A stretch of 64,000 nt of DNA from Pontiellaceae bacterium B12219 (GTDB lineage: Bacteria; Verrucomicrobiota; Kiritimatiellia; Kiritimatiellales; Pontiellaceae). A program made the position numbers and the translations under genes. Position 1 is the stretch's first letter; each line of letters begins with the position of its first letter. The notes under the pieces are model-generated. The model searched no databases. It was not told the origin of the DNA and was given only the letters and a program-made list of their open reading frames with translations. Shown in pieces: positions 26,511-37,700 of the stretch. Location: the NCBI GenBank assembly GCA_029432795.1, contig JARNMJ010000022.1, forward strand, positions 1 through 64,000, given 5' to 3'.

Positions 26511-29500
26511 TCAAGGCTCATTGAGTTCCGCCGTGATTCGATAAAAGTACATGGAGTGTTCCATGTTCAGGGATGCATCGTAGAACGGGCTGTTCGTGAC
26601 TGAGGCAATTTTTTCAAAAGGAGCATCGAGGCTCTCCGCTCTGAAAATGGAATAGGTTCTGCCTTCAACGGCATTCCAGGAGAGGGTGGGGGGATTAAAC
26701 GTCTGAACCGAAAAAAAGGAGCTGTTGTCGGTGGGGATGGTTCCGGCGATATATTCCTGCAGGTTGTTCTGACCATCCGAGTCCGAGTCAATATTTGCAT
26801 CAACCAACCCTTTAAAGCAGGCATATTCCCAATAGTCCGGCATTTGGTCGTTATCGATGTCGGCCGATACCGGGACATTCCAGGAGGAGAGCCCGGTGCG
26901 AACCAGCGGGTATCCGGTTCCGTCCGCACTGACGGGCCAGGGGAATTGATCGAAATAAAACAGTTCGTCGATAATTACCCAGGAAAAATCTAGCGGGTTC
27001 TCGGGGTCGTCTGAATCCTGAGGGCGTTCGATCGCGACGCGCTCACCCCGGTCTGAAAGCGAACCGCTGTATCCTCCCAGAAAAGTTTCGGCAGCAGCAT
27101 TTAAACCGTAGGCCGAGCAGAATTGATTGAGTTTTACAGTATTGGTTGGGTTGAAGGAGAGAATCCAAAGCCGCTCGCCGGATGCGAGGGTCGTTCCGGC
27201 CGGAAAGGTGAACTCAACGCCGCCGTCGATACGGTAGGGGCCGACTTCATTTTCGAAGACATGTGCGGAAGTTCCCGCATTCTGAATCTGGATGTATTCG
27301 AAATCGTTGCCGGGTTGCATCGGATGATACATCAGTTCTGCAATACGAAGCGTGGCAGCAACGGGCTGGTTCGGCGCAGCCGGGGTGGGCTGTGTGGTCA
27401 GCCAATCGCCGGTTCCATCGGGATAGCGGCCCCACGAAACACCGGTTGCTTCATTTTCCTGCCCTTTAAAACGGACCGCATCCACAACCCGGTCGGGAGC
27501 GGACAGCACGACCTGTTCGCCGGCTTTGTTCAGCCCGAACCCGTTGGTATCGGAAAAATGGAAGTCGGTTTCATCGAACAGCACAAAACTGTGCCCCGGA
27601 ATGGTGGTATCCGGAATCCGCCATTTATGCGGCTCATCGAGGTCATCGCTCAACCACCAGCCACTGATGAAGGCGGTTGATGCGGAGGTGTTATAGAGTT
27701 CAATTTTATCGTTTGAGTCGTAGGGGGGATCCAGATCGGTATCGGTGTGTGCCGAAATTTCATTCAAAACAAGTGTGGCCTCAAGCTCGGGGTCGGCCGT
27801 CCCCGGGGAGCCGCCGATGAAGGTGCTGGACCGCCAGTTTCCTCCATAATCAAGCGAACCCTGTTCCTGATCGGCTATGGCTGAATCGAGCGGCACTAAT
27901 GAGTGGCCGGCTCCGTCGGCCGCCTGCGGCCAGTTGCGGGCATCATCATAGCTGAAGGAAATCAGGTCGTTATCCCGGAATTCGAGATCAACCTTTTCTC
28001 CGCTGTTGCTGAAATCGCCGCTGAACTCTCCGGCAATTGGAACCGTGCTTCCGGGATATACAGAATTAAACTCATCGATGTCGTTGACCGCCACCAGGTA
28101 TTCGCCCGGAGCCAGCGAGGTTTGCGTTGCGTTTTTAAATTTAAAGTTGATGGCGTTATCGAGTTTGTAGCCATTCAGCGAAACGGCTTCGGAAGAAATG
28201 TTTTTAACTTCAATAAAGTCATACGCATTTCCGTCAGGCGCGTGATACATCAGCTCGGTGACCGCCAGAGGAATTTCCGGCGTCCAGTAGGTTTCTTCAG
28301 CCAGCGCGCTCCATTCGCCAGTTGATGTTAGGCAACGTGCTTTCAGATGGGTCGGGCGAGTGATGGAAATGGGGCCGCCATAGGCGGAACCTGCGATGCC
28401 GCCGCCGATAGCTCGCGGGTCGGTGCCATCGACTGTATAATAGATCGTGCTCTCTATGGGCTCCGCAGGTGGCGGAGTCGCGATGGGAAGGTTGGCGGTG
28501 TGGAGGTCCGTGAATTTAATATAATTGATATTTAAACCGCCACTTTCGATCACCAGTGTAACAACCTGTTCCCCGTTGGTGAGTCCGATATTCACGGTTG
28601 CATCGACCCAGGACTGCCATCCGCCGGTATTTTCAACGAGAATAGATCCTGTTGCATCGATGCCATCGATTTCGATGCGGAATGCGGCTGTTCCTTCATC
28701 ATTTCTGGCCACTCGAGTCGTTAATGCATAATCACCTGCGGATGCAACATTCACGGTGTATTTCAACCATTCGCCGGCTTCGGTCCAGCCGACATTGTAT
28801 CCACCTTCATCGCATTCCTCGATGTCAACGCCTTCGGACGTTCTGTATTCGTCTCCACGATTATCCGCTTCGGAGTCGGAGTAGGCAATTCCTGAACTGC
28901 CAAGATCATAATCTTCTGCTTCGATTGTGCCGGGAACGGCCATCGGGGTGCCGTAATAGGAACTTGAGGGCACTGCCGGATCCGGTTCCTGCCGGGTCAA
29001 GGTCACGGTTGTGCCGGAGGGCACTTGTCCTCCGTTCAAATCAAACAGGGGGGGCAAAATAGATGGAATCAGTCCGTCGGTCTCGAGATAGCCGATCACT
29101 TCCTTGCATCGGTCTCCGGAACGGGAAAGCCAATCGCGGGTTGTCGCCACCGCATCGGCCCACGTATCGCGGTCCAGTTCGGTGCTGCCCCAGCGGGCGG
29201 CATTGGCAACAATGGCGCGGTCAATCTGCGCGGCACGGTAATCCAGCCGTGCCTGAGCGTTGGTCAGCACCATGGCTCCTCCGTTTTGGTAATGTTTATA
29301 CACCCGGTCCGCAAATTTGATTTTATATTCTTCATTTACGGAAAGCTTTTCATGAAGGGTCATCGCATTGAAATATTCAGGGAGGGTGAAGTTGCTGTTC
29401 GTGAAAGGCCCTGTGAAATCGAGCGCTTTACAGGTGTCCAATGCATGTTCGCTGTCATGCTGAATCCACTTAAACCCATCGGGGTTTACCCGATTGTAGA

Positions 29501-31796
29501 TGGCATACATATTGTTGAGCTTTTGGTAACGTCCGACAAACCATGTGATGCAGTTATCCGATGCGGCCATGTGATAAATGACTAATAGGTAATCGATCAG
29601 ATTATCCACATCGAGCAGCTTTTCATTTGTCATGTCAGGAGTGCCGTTCGCATCGAGACCCTGTACTGCAAAATAATCCGCATTATCGGCAAAGCCCGCC
29701 ATGGCAGCGCTGTAAAGCCGGTAATAAGCATCCAGCGTTCCATCTGTTTCTTCAATCGAGTAGGCGCCGGGATCCGTCCATGAGATCACTTTTATTGCAT
29801 CATAGTCATCTTTATCTCCACCGAAATAGGATTCGCCAAAGGAGGCAACCGGACGTTCTTCCATCATAAACAATCCCCAGTATTCTCCATTCAGATACAG
29901 GTGGTAATAGCGGCTTCGTGTGTACGCCTGCCCCATGGCGCCTGCGGAATCGCGTGCAAAGATATCGCGCAGGAAGGTATTCTGAACACTGTCCTCCTTG
30001 GACCAGCTGTAGTTTTGTGCCGACCGCAGATCCACTTTGTCAAATTCATCAGCACCCTCGTCCTCAAACAGCGGGTACTTCAGTTTTCCCGCTCCATATT
30101 CGCTGCGGAAAAAGAGGCGGAATGAGTGTTTCGGATTAGTCGGCCGGCGGCTGGCTCCGCCGCGCAGGCGCAAGCCCGCATTAACATGAAACCCGGCCGA
30201 TCCATCCGGATTAATCAGTTCCGCCGAAGCCGGAACTTCCCAACGTTCCAGCGGGTTTACATAAATTCCGGTATTCGTATCGTATAGATTTGCATCATCC
30301 GTCGTAAGTGAAATGCTGGGAATCGCTTTCAGGGCATCCTGAACAGTCACGAGCTGATTGGATGCATCGTAATAGGTTTTATTCAATACCCCTGAATCCA
30401 TCCCGTATTCCAGTGTTTGCCCATTGATTGATGAAGTTGTTTTCGGCTGCGCCGCAATGTCATCCACAAAAAGATAGGTGTCCGTGCGGGGAAAGGAGGG
30501 GTTCCATTCTTCGAGAAATGCACCCACCCGCAAACAGGTCGTGGAGGAAATGGTGATCGGTCCGGTGTATTCCGGGCTGCTTTCTGTTGGCGTGGATCCG
30601 TCGGTGGTATACCGAATGGTTGCTCCGTCGGTTACATTTGAAACCGAAACCTGAATCGGGGCATCATAGAAGCCCCGTTCCGGAAACGTAACCGGTGTTT
30701 CAACATCACCTTCATAGGTAACGGCTGCATTTGCTAAACCCGGGCTCGGTCGCGACAGAAGGCCGACCGAAAGTGGATCAAGATCGCCATCTGCATAAAC
30801 GGCTTCGATTTTAGGAAGAAAAATAAGGTCAGTAGAATTAATGCCTTTGTTCAAACCATGAATGGCCAGCATGTTGATGCCCGGTTGCACCGATCCGCTA
30901 TATTCGGAGATATCATAGTCTTCAAATACAAGCGCATCCGTATCGGCATGAATGCTGGAGGTTCCGCTGTTCCAGCTTAAGGTTGCGGGGGCATTGGGGG
31001 AGCGGGCAACTTCGGTTCCGTTGAGATACGCAACAAAGGCATCATCATATTTCATTCTGAGTTTCAGAGAGGAAATGAACGCGGTATTTGTGACGGAAAA
31101 GGGAATGCGAATATAAACGGATTCATTGGCGCCCTTCATGGAAACAATATCGAGGCCTATCAGGTTTGTGAAATCCACATCACCACCGGAGGAGGTTTCA
31201 TAACCGACTCCGGTGGTGCCGGACAGCCAGCCGGAATCATTGAAGGTTTCGTTCTGCCAGCCGGTCGCATCCGATGCTCCGGTAGGGATGCGGGCGGAGC
31301 AGGCCGTTCCCGATTCAAGCAGGGAAATGGGGTCGATGCAGGTGTCAAACCGATAGCCATACGACACATCTTCTTCCAATGCCGGGAAGGAAAGAGCGTG
31401 TTCAATCGTGGTGCCGTCGGGATGAACCAAGGCCACGGTTTCGCCCCCGGCACTCAGTTTGAAATTGGTGTGCAGTTCGGAACCGGCGATCGACTGATCC
31501 TGATCCGATGCAAAAACAATCAGGAAACTTTTTGGTGCAAGAGTGATGGCCGGGAAGCTCCATTGGGTCAGGTCGGAAAGGTCATCCGTTAAGTACCAGC
31601 CATCGAGATCGACGGTGCTTTCGGAATTGTTGTAAAGCTCAATCCAATCGGAAGCACTCCCGTAGGTATCCAGCAATGTTTTGTCATTATCCGCCATCAC
31701 TTCACTGATCAGGATGGATTGTCCTCTTGCGGTTGCAGAAAACAATACGCCGAGCGCACAGAGGCCTGTTTGAATATTACGAGCAAATCCGTTCAT
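26511..31796 (-). CDS. Secreted CotH-kinase / lamin-tail / CBM multidomain protein
   Basis: About 1761 residues, signal peptide near MNGFARNIQTGLCALGVLFSA. Domain order (approximate): lamin-tail domain (SILISEVMADNDKTLLD); a chitobiase/FN3-like module (GATIRYTTDGSTPTESSPEY); CotH kinase-like domain about 520-860 (RLRGGASRRPTNPKHSFRLF, NGEYWGLFMMEERP, QHDSEHALDTC); a CBM6-like domain (GTIEAEDYDLG to GGLNINYIKF); a second chitobiase-like module; three more lamin-tail domains; a calcium-type D-rich segment (DIDNDQMPDYW, DSDSDGQNNLQEYIAGT); and the shared C-terminal module. The ATG at 31796 is preferred over an upstream GTG. CotH proteins are known as spore-coat kinases; in PVC bacteria the role is unknown, perhaps extracellular protein phosphorylation. 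Confidence 0.85.
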   Translation of the reverse strand: MNGFARNIQTGLCALGVLFSATARGQSILISEVMADNDKTLLDTYGSASDWIELYNNSESTVDLDGWYLTDDLSDLTQWSFPAITLAPKSFLIVFASDQDQSIAGSELHTNFKLSAGGETVALVHPDGTTIEHALSFPALEEDVSYGYRFDTCIDPISLLESGTACSARIPTGASDATGWQNETFNDSGWLSGTTGVGYETSSGGDVDFTNLIGLDIVSMKGANESVYIRIPFSVTNTAFISSLKLRMKYDDAFVAYLNGTEVARSPNAPATLSWNSGTSSIHADTDALVFEDYDISEYSGSVQPGINMLAIHGLNKGINSTDLIFLPKIEAVYADGDLDPLSVGLLSRPSPGLANAAVTYEGDVETPVTFPERGFYDAPIQVSVSNVTDGATIRYTTDGSTPTESSPEYTGPITISSTTCLRVGAFLEEWNPSFPRTDTYLFVDDIAAQPKTTSSINGQTLEYGMDSGVLNKTYYDASNQLVTVQDALKAIPSISLTTDDANLYDTNTGIYVNPLERWEVPASAELINPDGSAGFHVNAGLRLRGGASRRPTNPKHSFRLFFRSEYGAGKLKYPLFEDEGADEFDKVDLRSAQNYSWSKEDSVQNTFLRDIFARDSAGAMGQAYTRSRYYHLYLNGEYWGLFMMEERPVASFGESYFGGDKDDYDAIKVISWTDPGAYSIEETDGTLDAYYRLYSAAMAGFADNADYFAVQGLDANGTPDMTNEKLLDVDNLIDYLLVIYHMAASDNCITWFVGRYQKLNNMYAIYNRVNPDGFKWIQHDSEHALDTCKALDFTGPFTNSNFTLPEYFNAMTLHEKLSVNEEYKIKFADRVYKHYQNGGAMVLTNAQARLDYRAAQIDRAIVANAARWGSTELDRDTWADAVATTRDWLSRSGDRCKEVIGYLETDGLIPSILPPLFDLNGGQVPSGTTVTLTRQEPDPAVPSSSYYGTPMAVPGTIEAEDYDLGSSGIAYSDSEADNRGDEYRTSEGVDIEECDEGGYNVGWTEAGEWLKYTVNVASAGDYALTTRVARNDEGTAAFRIEIDGIDATGSILVENTGGWQSWVDATVNIGLTNGEQVVTLVIESGGLNINYIKFTDLHTANLPIATPPPAEPIESTIYYTVDGTDPRAIGGGIAGSAYGGPISITRPTHLKARCLTSTGEWSALAEETYWTPEIPLAVTELMYHAPDGNAYDFIEVKNISSEAVSLNGYKLDNAINFKFKNATQTSLAPGEYLVAVNDIDEFNSVYPGSTVPIAGEFSGDFSNSGEKVDLEFRDNDLISFSYDDARNWPQAADGAGHSLVPLDSAIADQEQGSLDYGGNWRSSTFIGGSPGTADPELEATLVLNEISAHTDTDLDPPYDSNDKIELYNTSASTAFISGWWLSDDLDEPHKWRIPDTTIPGHSFVLFDETDFHFSDTNGFGLNKAGEQVVLSAPDRVVDAVRFKGQENEATGVSWGRYPDGTGDWLTTQPTPAAPNQPVAATLRIAELMYHPMQPGNDFEYIQIQNAGTSAHVFENEVGPYRIDGGVEFTFPAGTTLASGERLWILSFNPTNTVKLNQFCSAYGLNAAAETFLGGYSGSLSDRGERVAIERPQDSDDPENPLDFSWVIIDELFYFDQFPWPVSADGTGYPLVRTGLSSWNVPVSADIDNDQMPDYWEYACFKGLVDANIDSDSDGQNNLQEYIAGTIPTDNSSFFSVQTFNPPTLSWNAVEGRTYSIFRAESLDAPFEKIASVTNSPFYDASLNMEHSMYFYRITAELNEP

Positions 31797-31932
31797 ACCG
31801 TTCGATTCCCGTTGTAAAAATGAGGGCACATAGCCATAAGCCCGACCAGATGCTAAACGTGCGGAATGTACAGATTTTCAATCCAAGTTCGACTTCTTTT
31901 TAAGTTACTTAGGTAACCGGTCGATTCTTATA

Positions 31933-33678
31933 TTAAGTATGCTGCAGGCTTCGGTTGATGGAGCGGCTGTAAAAATTATCCCGCTTGAGCAGTTCGGCCG
32001 GCGCATCGCATTCGACCAGAGTGCCCGATTCGAGAATCGCAATCCGATCGGCATTTTTAAGCGTGGAAAGTCGGTGTGCAACGATGAAGGTGGTGCGGCC
32101 TTTCATGGCCTGATCGATGGCGTGCTGCACGTGGGCTTCCGATTCGCTGTCTAGTGCGCTGGTGGCTTCGTCCAGAATCAGGACCTGTGGATTGCGGACA
32201 ATTGCCCGCGCAATGGCCAGCCGCTGCATCTGTCCGCCGGAAAGTTTCACGCCATTCACACCCAGACGGGTTTCGAGTCCTTCCGGGAGGGCTTCAACAA
32301 AGTTTCGGGCATGGGCCATTTCCAGGGCCTGGAAAACATCTGCAGCGGTTACGTCGGGATTTCCGTAGGCGATGTTTTCGAAAACGGAACCGGAAAAGAA
32401 AACCGGATCCTGGGTAACCACGCCGACATTTTTTCGATAGCTGCGCAGATCCATATTCTTCATGTCCTGTCCATCGAGTTCGATTTCTCCGTCGTTCGGG
32501 CGGATAAAGCCGATCAGAAGGGAGAGCAGGGTGGATTTTCCGCCTCCGCTGGGGCCGGCAACAGCCAGCGATGTGCCAGCCGGGATTTCAAGGGACAGGT
32601 GGCGAATGGCCGGGGCGGGGGCATCCGGGTAGCTAAAGCTGACGTTGTTAAACCTGAAGGCGCCATTGATGGTTTCGTAGGTGGCTTTTCCGCTGTTTTC
32701 CTCCAGATCGGGGGCGCTGAATATTTCAATGATGGAGTCGAGCGATTCCCGGGTTTGTAACAACTGGGGGACGAAGGTCAGCAGGCTGGCCAGGCTGTTG
32801 GACAGGGTGAGGAAAAAGGTGTTAAACATGACCACATCGCCCACCGTGATCTGCTTTTTGAAACAGGCTACCATGGAGCCGCCCAGAAACAGAATCTGCA
32901 TAACGCCCATCACCACCCAGCTGATGGCGGCAAAAAGCTGGGTCAATTTATCGAAGTGGACCCCTTTTTGATATACGCCGTGAATGCCGCTTTCCACATG
33001 ACGAAGCTGGTGTTCCTCCAATCCGTGGGCCCGGGTGATCGGCATCATGGTAACCATTTCATTGAGATGGGTGCTCATGCCCTCCATGCTTTTTCGGTAG
33101 TCGTTCACACTGTCGCTCATCCGGCGGCGGAATAGACTCGAAACGATCGCACATACCGGAACCGTCAGGGCGAAGAACCAGAGTGCTTCCGGCTTTCGAA
33201 TGGCAATGGCAATGCTCGATACCAGCAAGCCCAGAAAAAAACCGTATCCCTGTTCAAAGGCCAGTTTGGGAAGCTGTTCAACCATTTCAATATCGCGGAT
33301 GGCTTTGGTATGCAGCGAACCGACACTGCTCCGGCTGTGATAATGAAGGGAAAGTACCTGCAGCTGCCGGCAGATCCTGATGCGTAAATCGAGCCCGATC
33401 CCACGGGTGAGATGCACCAGATTATTCGTGTATAAAACCGCCGCAGGAACATTCTGCAGAAACAGAAAAATCGCGATGGCAACATAGATCAGCAGTTTTC
33501 CAAGGTCTGGATGGTCCGAATGGCCCAGATCGATAATGCGTGCCGTTGCGATCGGAACCAGCCAGACGGGAGCCGCTTTAAGTGTAATAAAAAACAGGGC
33601 TCCGGCGACAAAGCGGTATTTGCCGGAAAATAACTCGCCCAGTAATTGGCGTTCCTCCTGATTCCTGACTGATTTCAT
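31933..33678 (-). CDS. ABC exporter, fused permease and ATPase (MsbA-like)
   Basis: 581-residue half-transporter. Six membrane helices lie within residues 20-300, and a nucleotide-binding domain follows: Walker A GPSGGGKST (375-383), Q-loop TQDP, signature LSGGQ (479-483), Walker B VLILDE (499-504) and H-loop His535. It acts as a dimer and exports a lipid, peptide or drug-like substrate; sequence alone does not tell which. AGGA precedes the ATG. It follows the DUF6250-like gene by 61 bases and may be the last gene of the lyase operon, though an exporter is an odd partner for uptake genes. Confidence 0.92.
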   Translation of the reverse strand: MKSVRNQEERQLLGELFSGKYRFVAGALFFITLKAAPVWLVPIATARIIDLGHSDHPDLGKLLIYVAIAIFLFLQNVPAAVLYTNNLVHLTRGIGLDLRIRICRQLQVLSLHYHSRSSVGSLHTKAIRDIEMVEQLPKLAFEQGYGFFLGLLVSSIAIAIRKPEALWFFALTVPVCAIVSSLFRRRMSDSVNDYRKSMEGMSTHLNEMVTMMPITRAHGLEEHQLRHVESGIHGVYQKGVHFDKLTQLFAAISWVVMGVMQILFLGGSMVACFKKQITVGDVVMFNTFFLTLSNSLASLLTFVPQLLQTRESLDSIIEIFSAPDLEENSGKATYETINGAFRFNNVSFSYPDAPAPAIRHLSLEIPAGTSLAVAGPSGGGKSTLLSLLIGFIRPNDGEIELDGQDMKNMDLRSYRKNVGVVTQDPVFFSGSVFENIAYGNPDVTAADVFQALEMAHARNFVEALPEGLETRLGVNGVKLSGGQMQRLAIARAIVRNPQVLILDEATSALDSESEAHVQHAIDQAMKGRTTFIVAHRLSTLKNADRIAILESGTLVECDAPAELLKRDNFYSRSINRSLQHT

Positions 33679-33739
33679 TAAATTATCCTGTCAAAGCATA
33701 TCCCCGGTTGCTGAATCAGAGCCGGGGGCGAGAGGGTTG

Positions 33740-34612
33740 TTATTTCGCTGAAACCGGGTTCAGGCGGTAAATGTTCAGATCTTTATATTGATGGTGAGTG
33801 CGGACCAGACGAAAGCCGAAATAGCCTTCGTTATAAGAGGGAAACGTATCTTCGTTATAGATTTCCTCAATCACGGTGCGCTTCCCGTCCACGACCGTTT
33901 CAACCGTAACCGTATCGCCCGCCTTGATTTCATAAAAGACCTTGCCGTCCATGATGTATTGCGCCGTTCCATTAAAAATGACGAGTTGGACCGTATGCCA
34001 TTCGCCGGGCGTGATCAGATAGCCTTCCTGTCCGTCGCGGTCATTCAGCGCAATGTGGGGATAAGGCTTTCCATCCACTTCGCGCGGGTAGCGGCGGAAA
34101 CGGGTGGTTTTGTTTCCAATATGGCCGCCGCCACCGGTGCTGGCATAATAACCCTGCATTTTTCCATAGCTGCCGAAGCCGCCGTTAAACAGTTCTCCGT
34201 TGAAAATGTCGGTTTCATTTTTCACGCCGGAACAATGCCAGAAGTTGTTGATGTCGCGCGCCTGAATGCTGTCTCCGTTGATGGTTTCCAGCGGGCATTT
34301 GACTTTGTATTCAACCATGATCGGCCCTTCAAACTTCTGCGTGAGCCAGGCTGTGCAACCGCGTGCCGGCATATAGAGGTCGAGCATGCCGTCTTTGAAT
34401 TCTATGATCTCTTTTTCCGGGCTGTCTTTTTCTTCAACCTGAAAAACCCATTCGTTTGTATTGGAAAAATCGGTTGAATACAGTTTTTCACCCACGGAGA
34501 AGGTGTCTTTCCCATACCCCAGAACCTCGGGTTTAGGAGCGGTGGAACACGCGCTGATCAGGGCAATGCTGAAGAGCAGGGAAATAGAATTAAAGAGATT
34601 GCTAGGTGTCAT
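33740..34612 (-). CDS. DUF6250-like concanavalin-fold lipoprotein
   Basis: 290 residues starting at the ATG preceded by AGAGGAA; the longer frame upstream lacks support. A lipoprotein signal is seen (LFSIALISACS, lipidated Cys about residue 21). The mature part is beta-rich with Trp- and Gly-rich blocks: STDFSNTNEWVFQ, ARGCTAWLTQKFEGPIMVEY, ARDINNFWHCSG, YYASTGGGGHIGNKTTRFRRY and EWHTVQLVIFNG. This matches my memory of the DUF6250/DUF1961 group, LamG-like proteins found beside rhamnogalacturonan or ulvan genes; the label needs an HMM check. Its position 113 bases after the heparinase-like lyase suggests a binding or lyase role on the same glycan. Confidence 0.75.
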   Translation of the reverse strand: MTPSNLFNSISLLFSIALISACSTAPKPEVLGYGKDTFSVGEKLYSTDFSNTNEWVFQVEEKDSPEKEIIEFKDGMLDLYMPARGCTAWLTQKFEGPIMVEYKVKCPLETINGDSIQARDINNFWHCSGVKNETDIFNGELFNGGFGSYGKMQGYYASTGGGGHIGNKTTRFRRYPREVDGKPYPHIALNDRDGQEGYLITPGEWHTVQLVIFNGTAQYIMDGKVFYEIKAGDTVTVETVVDGKRTVIEEIYNEDTFPSYNEGYFGFRLVRTHHQYKDLNIYRLNPVSAK

Positions 34613-34725
34613 TTTAGATTCCTCTGAATGAATTCTGTTTTCATTTAACCGTTTTATAAGCGAAACCTGAATGGTTTCAGGATCGCCGGTCAAGCCGGAG
34701 ATCCTGAGCGGCCTTCCGCCTTTTA

Positions 34726-37700
34726 TTATTTCTGATTCGAATGCGTCTCTTCGCGAACCACGGTGCCGTTTTGAAGTTCCTGAATGGAGACCTGCAGGTT
34801 GGAACCGTTTTCCAGCCCCTGGAACGTCAGCACATGCGTACGCCCATCCTTGAACTGAATGGTTACTTCTCCGGCGGATGCCGCATCGACGCTTTCAATA
34901 CAGTTTTCATTTTCGAACGGCTCAATCACGGTGATGTATTCAGTCTGTTTTCCGCTGGTCCTGAAGCTGAGCGATTTGCGGCGTTCGGCTTCGTTGCCCA
35001 GCGGGTAGTCGCCGCCGACAAACGCTTTAAAGCGTACGGCATTCAGCCCCGTCAGATCCAGCGTGATGGTTCCGTCAATGTTTTCCTTCACCGGATTGGC
35101 CGGAACACTTCCAACCATTGGAAGTCCGGAAAGTTTAATCGGTCCGCCGTAATAATCTTTTCCAGCCTCCGGAACTTCGGCGATCTGATCGAAGGAGAGC
35201 TCGAGATCGCTCAACGCAATCTCATTTCCGTCTTCGGTGACGATGACCGGGTTGCCCCAGAAGAGGGTTTTCTTCGAATTGGAACGCGCATCGGTTCTGG
35301 TGTTCAGCGTCAGCGTTTTCAGGCCTTCGAGTGAAACATCAATTTCATCGCGGCCGAGAATCCAGGCACCGAACTTGCCTTCGGCCAGCACCTGATCGTC
35401 GCCGCTGACGGAGTACCAGAACTTGCGGTTCACGCCATGCGCTTCCGGCAGGGTGCCGATCATCACTTCACGCTGTTTCGGCCACGCATTGTAGACATCC
35501 ATTTTCAGCACGCCGTCGAGTCCCGTGATGCGGGTTCCTTCGTTGTCGGCGTCCGGACCGAATTTGGTTTCGAAGCTGACCTTGGTGGTGCCTTCGGTCT
35601 CATACCAGCTGCAGTCGGTAATGAGCTGCGCCGCGAGAATCGGATCCGGATTCATGCTTTCCGTGTGGCGCGGCTCCGACACGTTATCGGCTTCCAGCCC
35701 CTGGAACCCTTTAATATTGAAAAGGCAGTCGTAGGTATGGTTTTCAGGTGCATCGAGGTAATCAACCAGCACGACATAATCATCCGCCACGGCCAGCAGA
35801 CGGCGCTGCGTAACGCGGTCGGACCATTCGCCGATGGAACCGTAAACCGGCTCATTTTCAGGTTGCGGCAGATAGCGCCCTTCGTCCCAGCATTTTTCCT
35901 GAAGGGTGGGAGCCAGCGCCGGATATTTCAACCCGCCGTAGGGCGGGTTGGACCAGCGCGCCTTGGTTTCAACTGCCGTGGTTTGCAGCAGCTCGCCCTC
36001 GCTGAACAGCAGTTTTGCGCTTTCGACGGCTTCCTGCTGTTTCATGTCGACCACCACCATATTGTGCGGCAGCGAGGTCTGCACGAAGAAGGCATACATG
36101 AAGTTCGGATAGCTGTACCAGATGTGCTCCGGATTGTAGAAGCTGCGGCCGTAGCGCATCAGCGAGTTCAGACTGATCCGATCGAAGTGGCCGTGGTAGC
36201 CGCCGTGCGTTCCATATTTGAGCACCGCCTGAATGCGTTCGCGCGGCTCTTCCTGTGTGGAGCGCATCATCACCTGACCGGCGTTGTCCGCAAAAGCCGA
36301 GCCTTCGCCCAGTTCCGGGGTATTCTCCGGAAGTTCCGCCACGCCGTAAAGCAGATCGCGTTTGCCGATCTGTTTGATGATCGAGGCGTAGGTTGGATCG
36401 CCGTAAACAAAGTAGGCAATCTCGTAGGCATCGCTGGTAAATTTATTTTCGGTGGAATCGTTGTTCGCGAACATCATGCCCTGGTAGTCGATAAACTTCG
36501 GCAGAGCATCCCACATATCCTTGATTTTGACATAGGGTTTGTAAACCGGGCCCCATTTTTGGAAAGGTTTGCCGTAGATTTTCTTTTTACGCTCTTCAAC
36601 GTCCTGCGAGAAAATATTGTATTCCACGGAATAGGATGTGGGAATCGCTGCATCAACATAGTCAATGCCCCAGGGTTGCAGCGCGAGGGCCAGCTGCGTG
36701 AATTCGCTGGAAACCCAGGCATTGTACCCGATCGAACATTCATACCACCAGCCGTCGGCCATCACACCATGCGTTGCCTGTTCGTGGAATCCGCCCGGAC
36801 CTTCAATGAAACGGTTGGCCAAAACCATATCCTGAATGGCCAGCGCACCGTAAATGGCACCAAAGGCTTCGGCCACCTGCCAGTTGCCGGAAACCGCCTG
36901 GCTGATATGCTGGTCAATAATTCTGGAGTAGAGGCGGATGGTTGCCGCCATATTTTCATGGTCCTCTTCAGACAGAGCGCCTGAATTATAAATCAGGTCA
37001 TAGCTCCAGGCGACGTACTGCATGAAGCCGCCTTCTTTCACCAGGTTTCCGGCTGCACCGGCCTGAGTGCGGGCATAGCCGTTGAGCGGGTCGCTCAGCT
37101 GCTGGAGATAGCGCGCGGCTTTTTCGGCATATTTCATTTCGCCGGTCAGCTGATAGGCCACTGCACAGCCGAACATTTTTTCGTGTTCTTTGAGTTCGTA
37201 GACATATTCCTGATTCGTGTGCCGCGAAAGTTTTCCAACGTTTGGAACCGGCACTTCCCACTGGTCGGCATCATCGATGTATTTCTGCGCCGCCTCTTTG
37301 GCCCACTCGACGGTGGCGGCCTTTTCGCGGATATCGTCCCAGCGTGCCTTGGTGTGCAGCAGGTACGGATGTTCCAGATAAGAAAGGGTGATGTATTCAA
37401 TGGTTCCGGCATCGCGGCCGTTGGCCATGGCCTGGATGGTCTGCACTTCACGCCCACCCGGCGCCACACGTTCGGAAACGGTTACACGGACTTCAACCGC
37501 CTGCGTTTCCCCCGGTGCGAGGGTCAGTTCGGCGGGGGTGATTACGGTATCCATGACTTCACGACCCTGAACGCGGCGGGCGAGGTTCACCACCTGTGGT
37601 TGATCGGTACAGTTGGAAACATTGAGCGTGTAAACCACCTCTTCGCCACCTTTGGCGGACGCGGAACGAATGTTGCTTTCCAGTGCGAGAATATCGCCTT

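Noticed and set aside
31933-33678. ABC protein as a sugar importer
   Set aside because: Permease and ATPase are fused and no binding protein is present, which fits an exporter, not a sugar uptake system.
35930-35950. AACCCGCC-GTAG-GGCGGGTT inverted repeat in the lyase gene
   Set aside because: Lies in well-conserved-looking coding sequence (SNPPYGG) and has only 8-bp arms; not related to the GH31 REP-like element.
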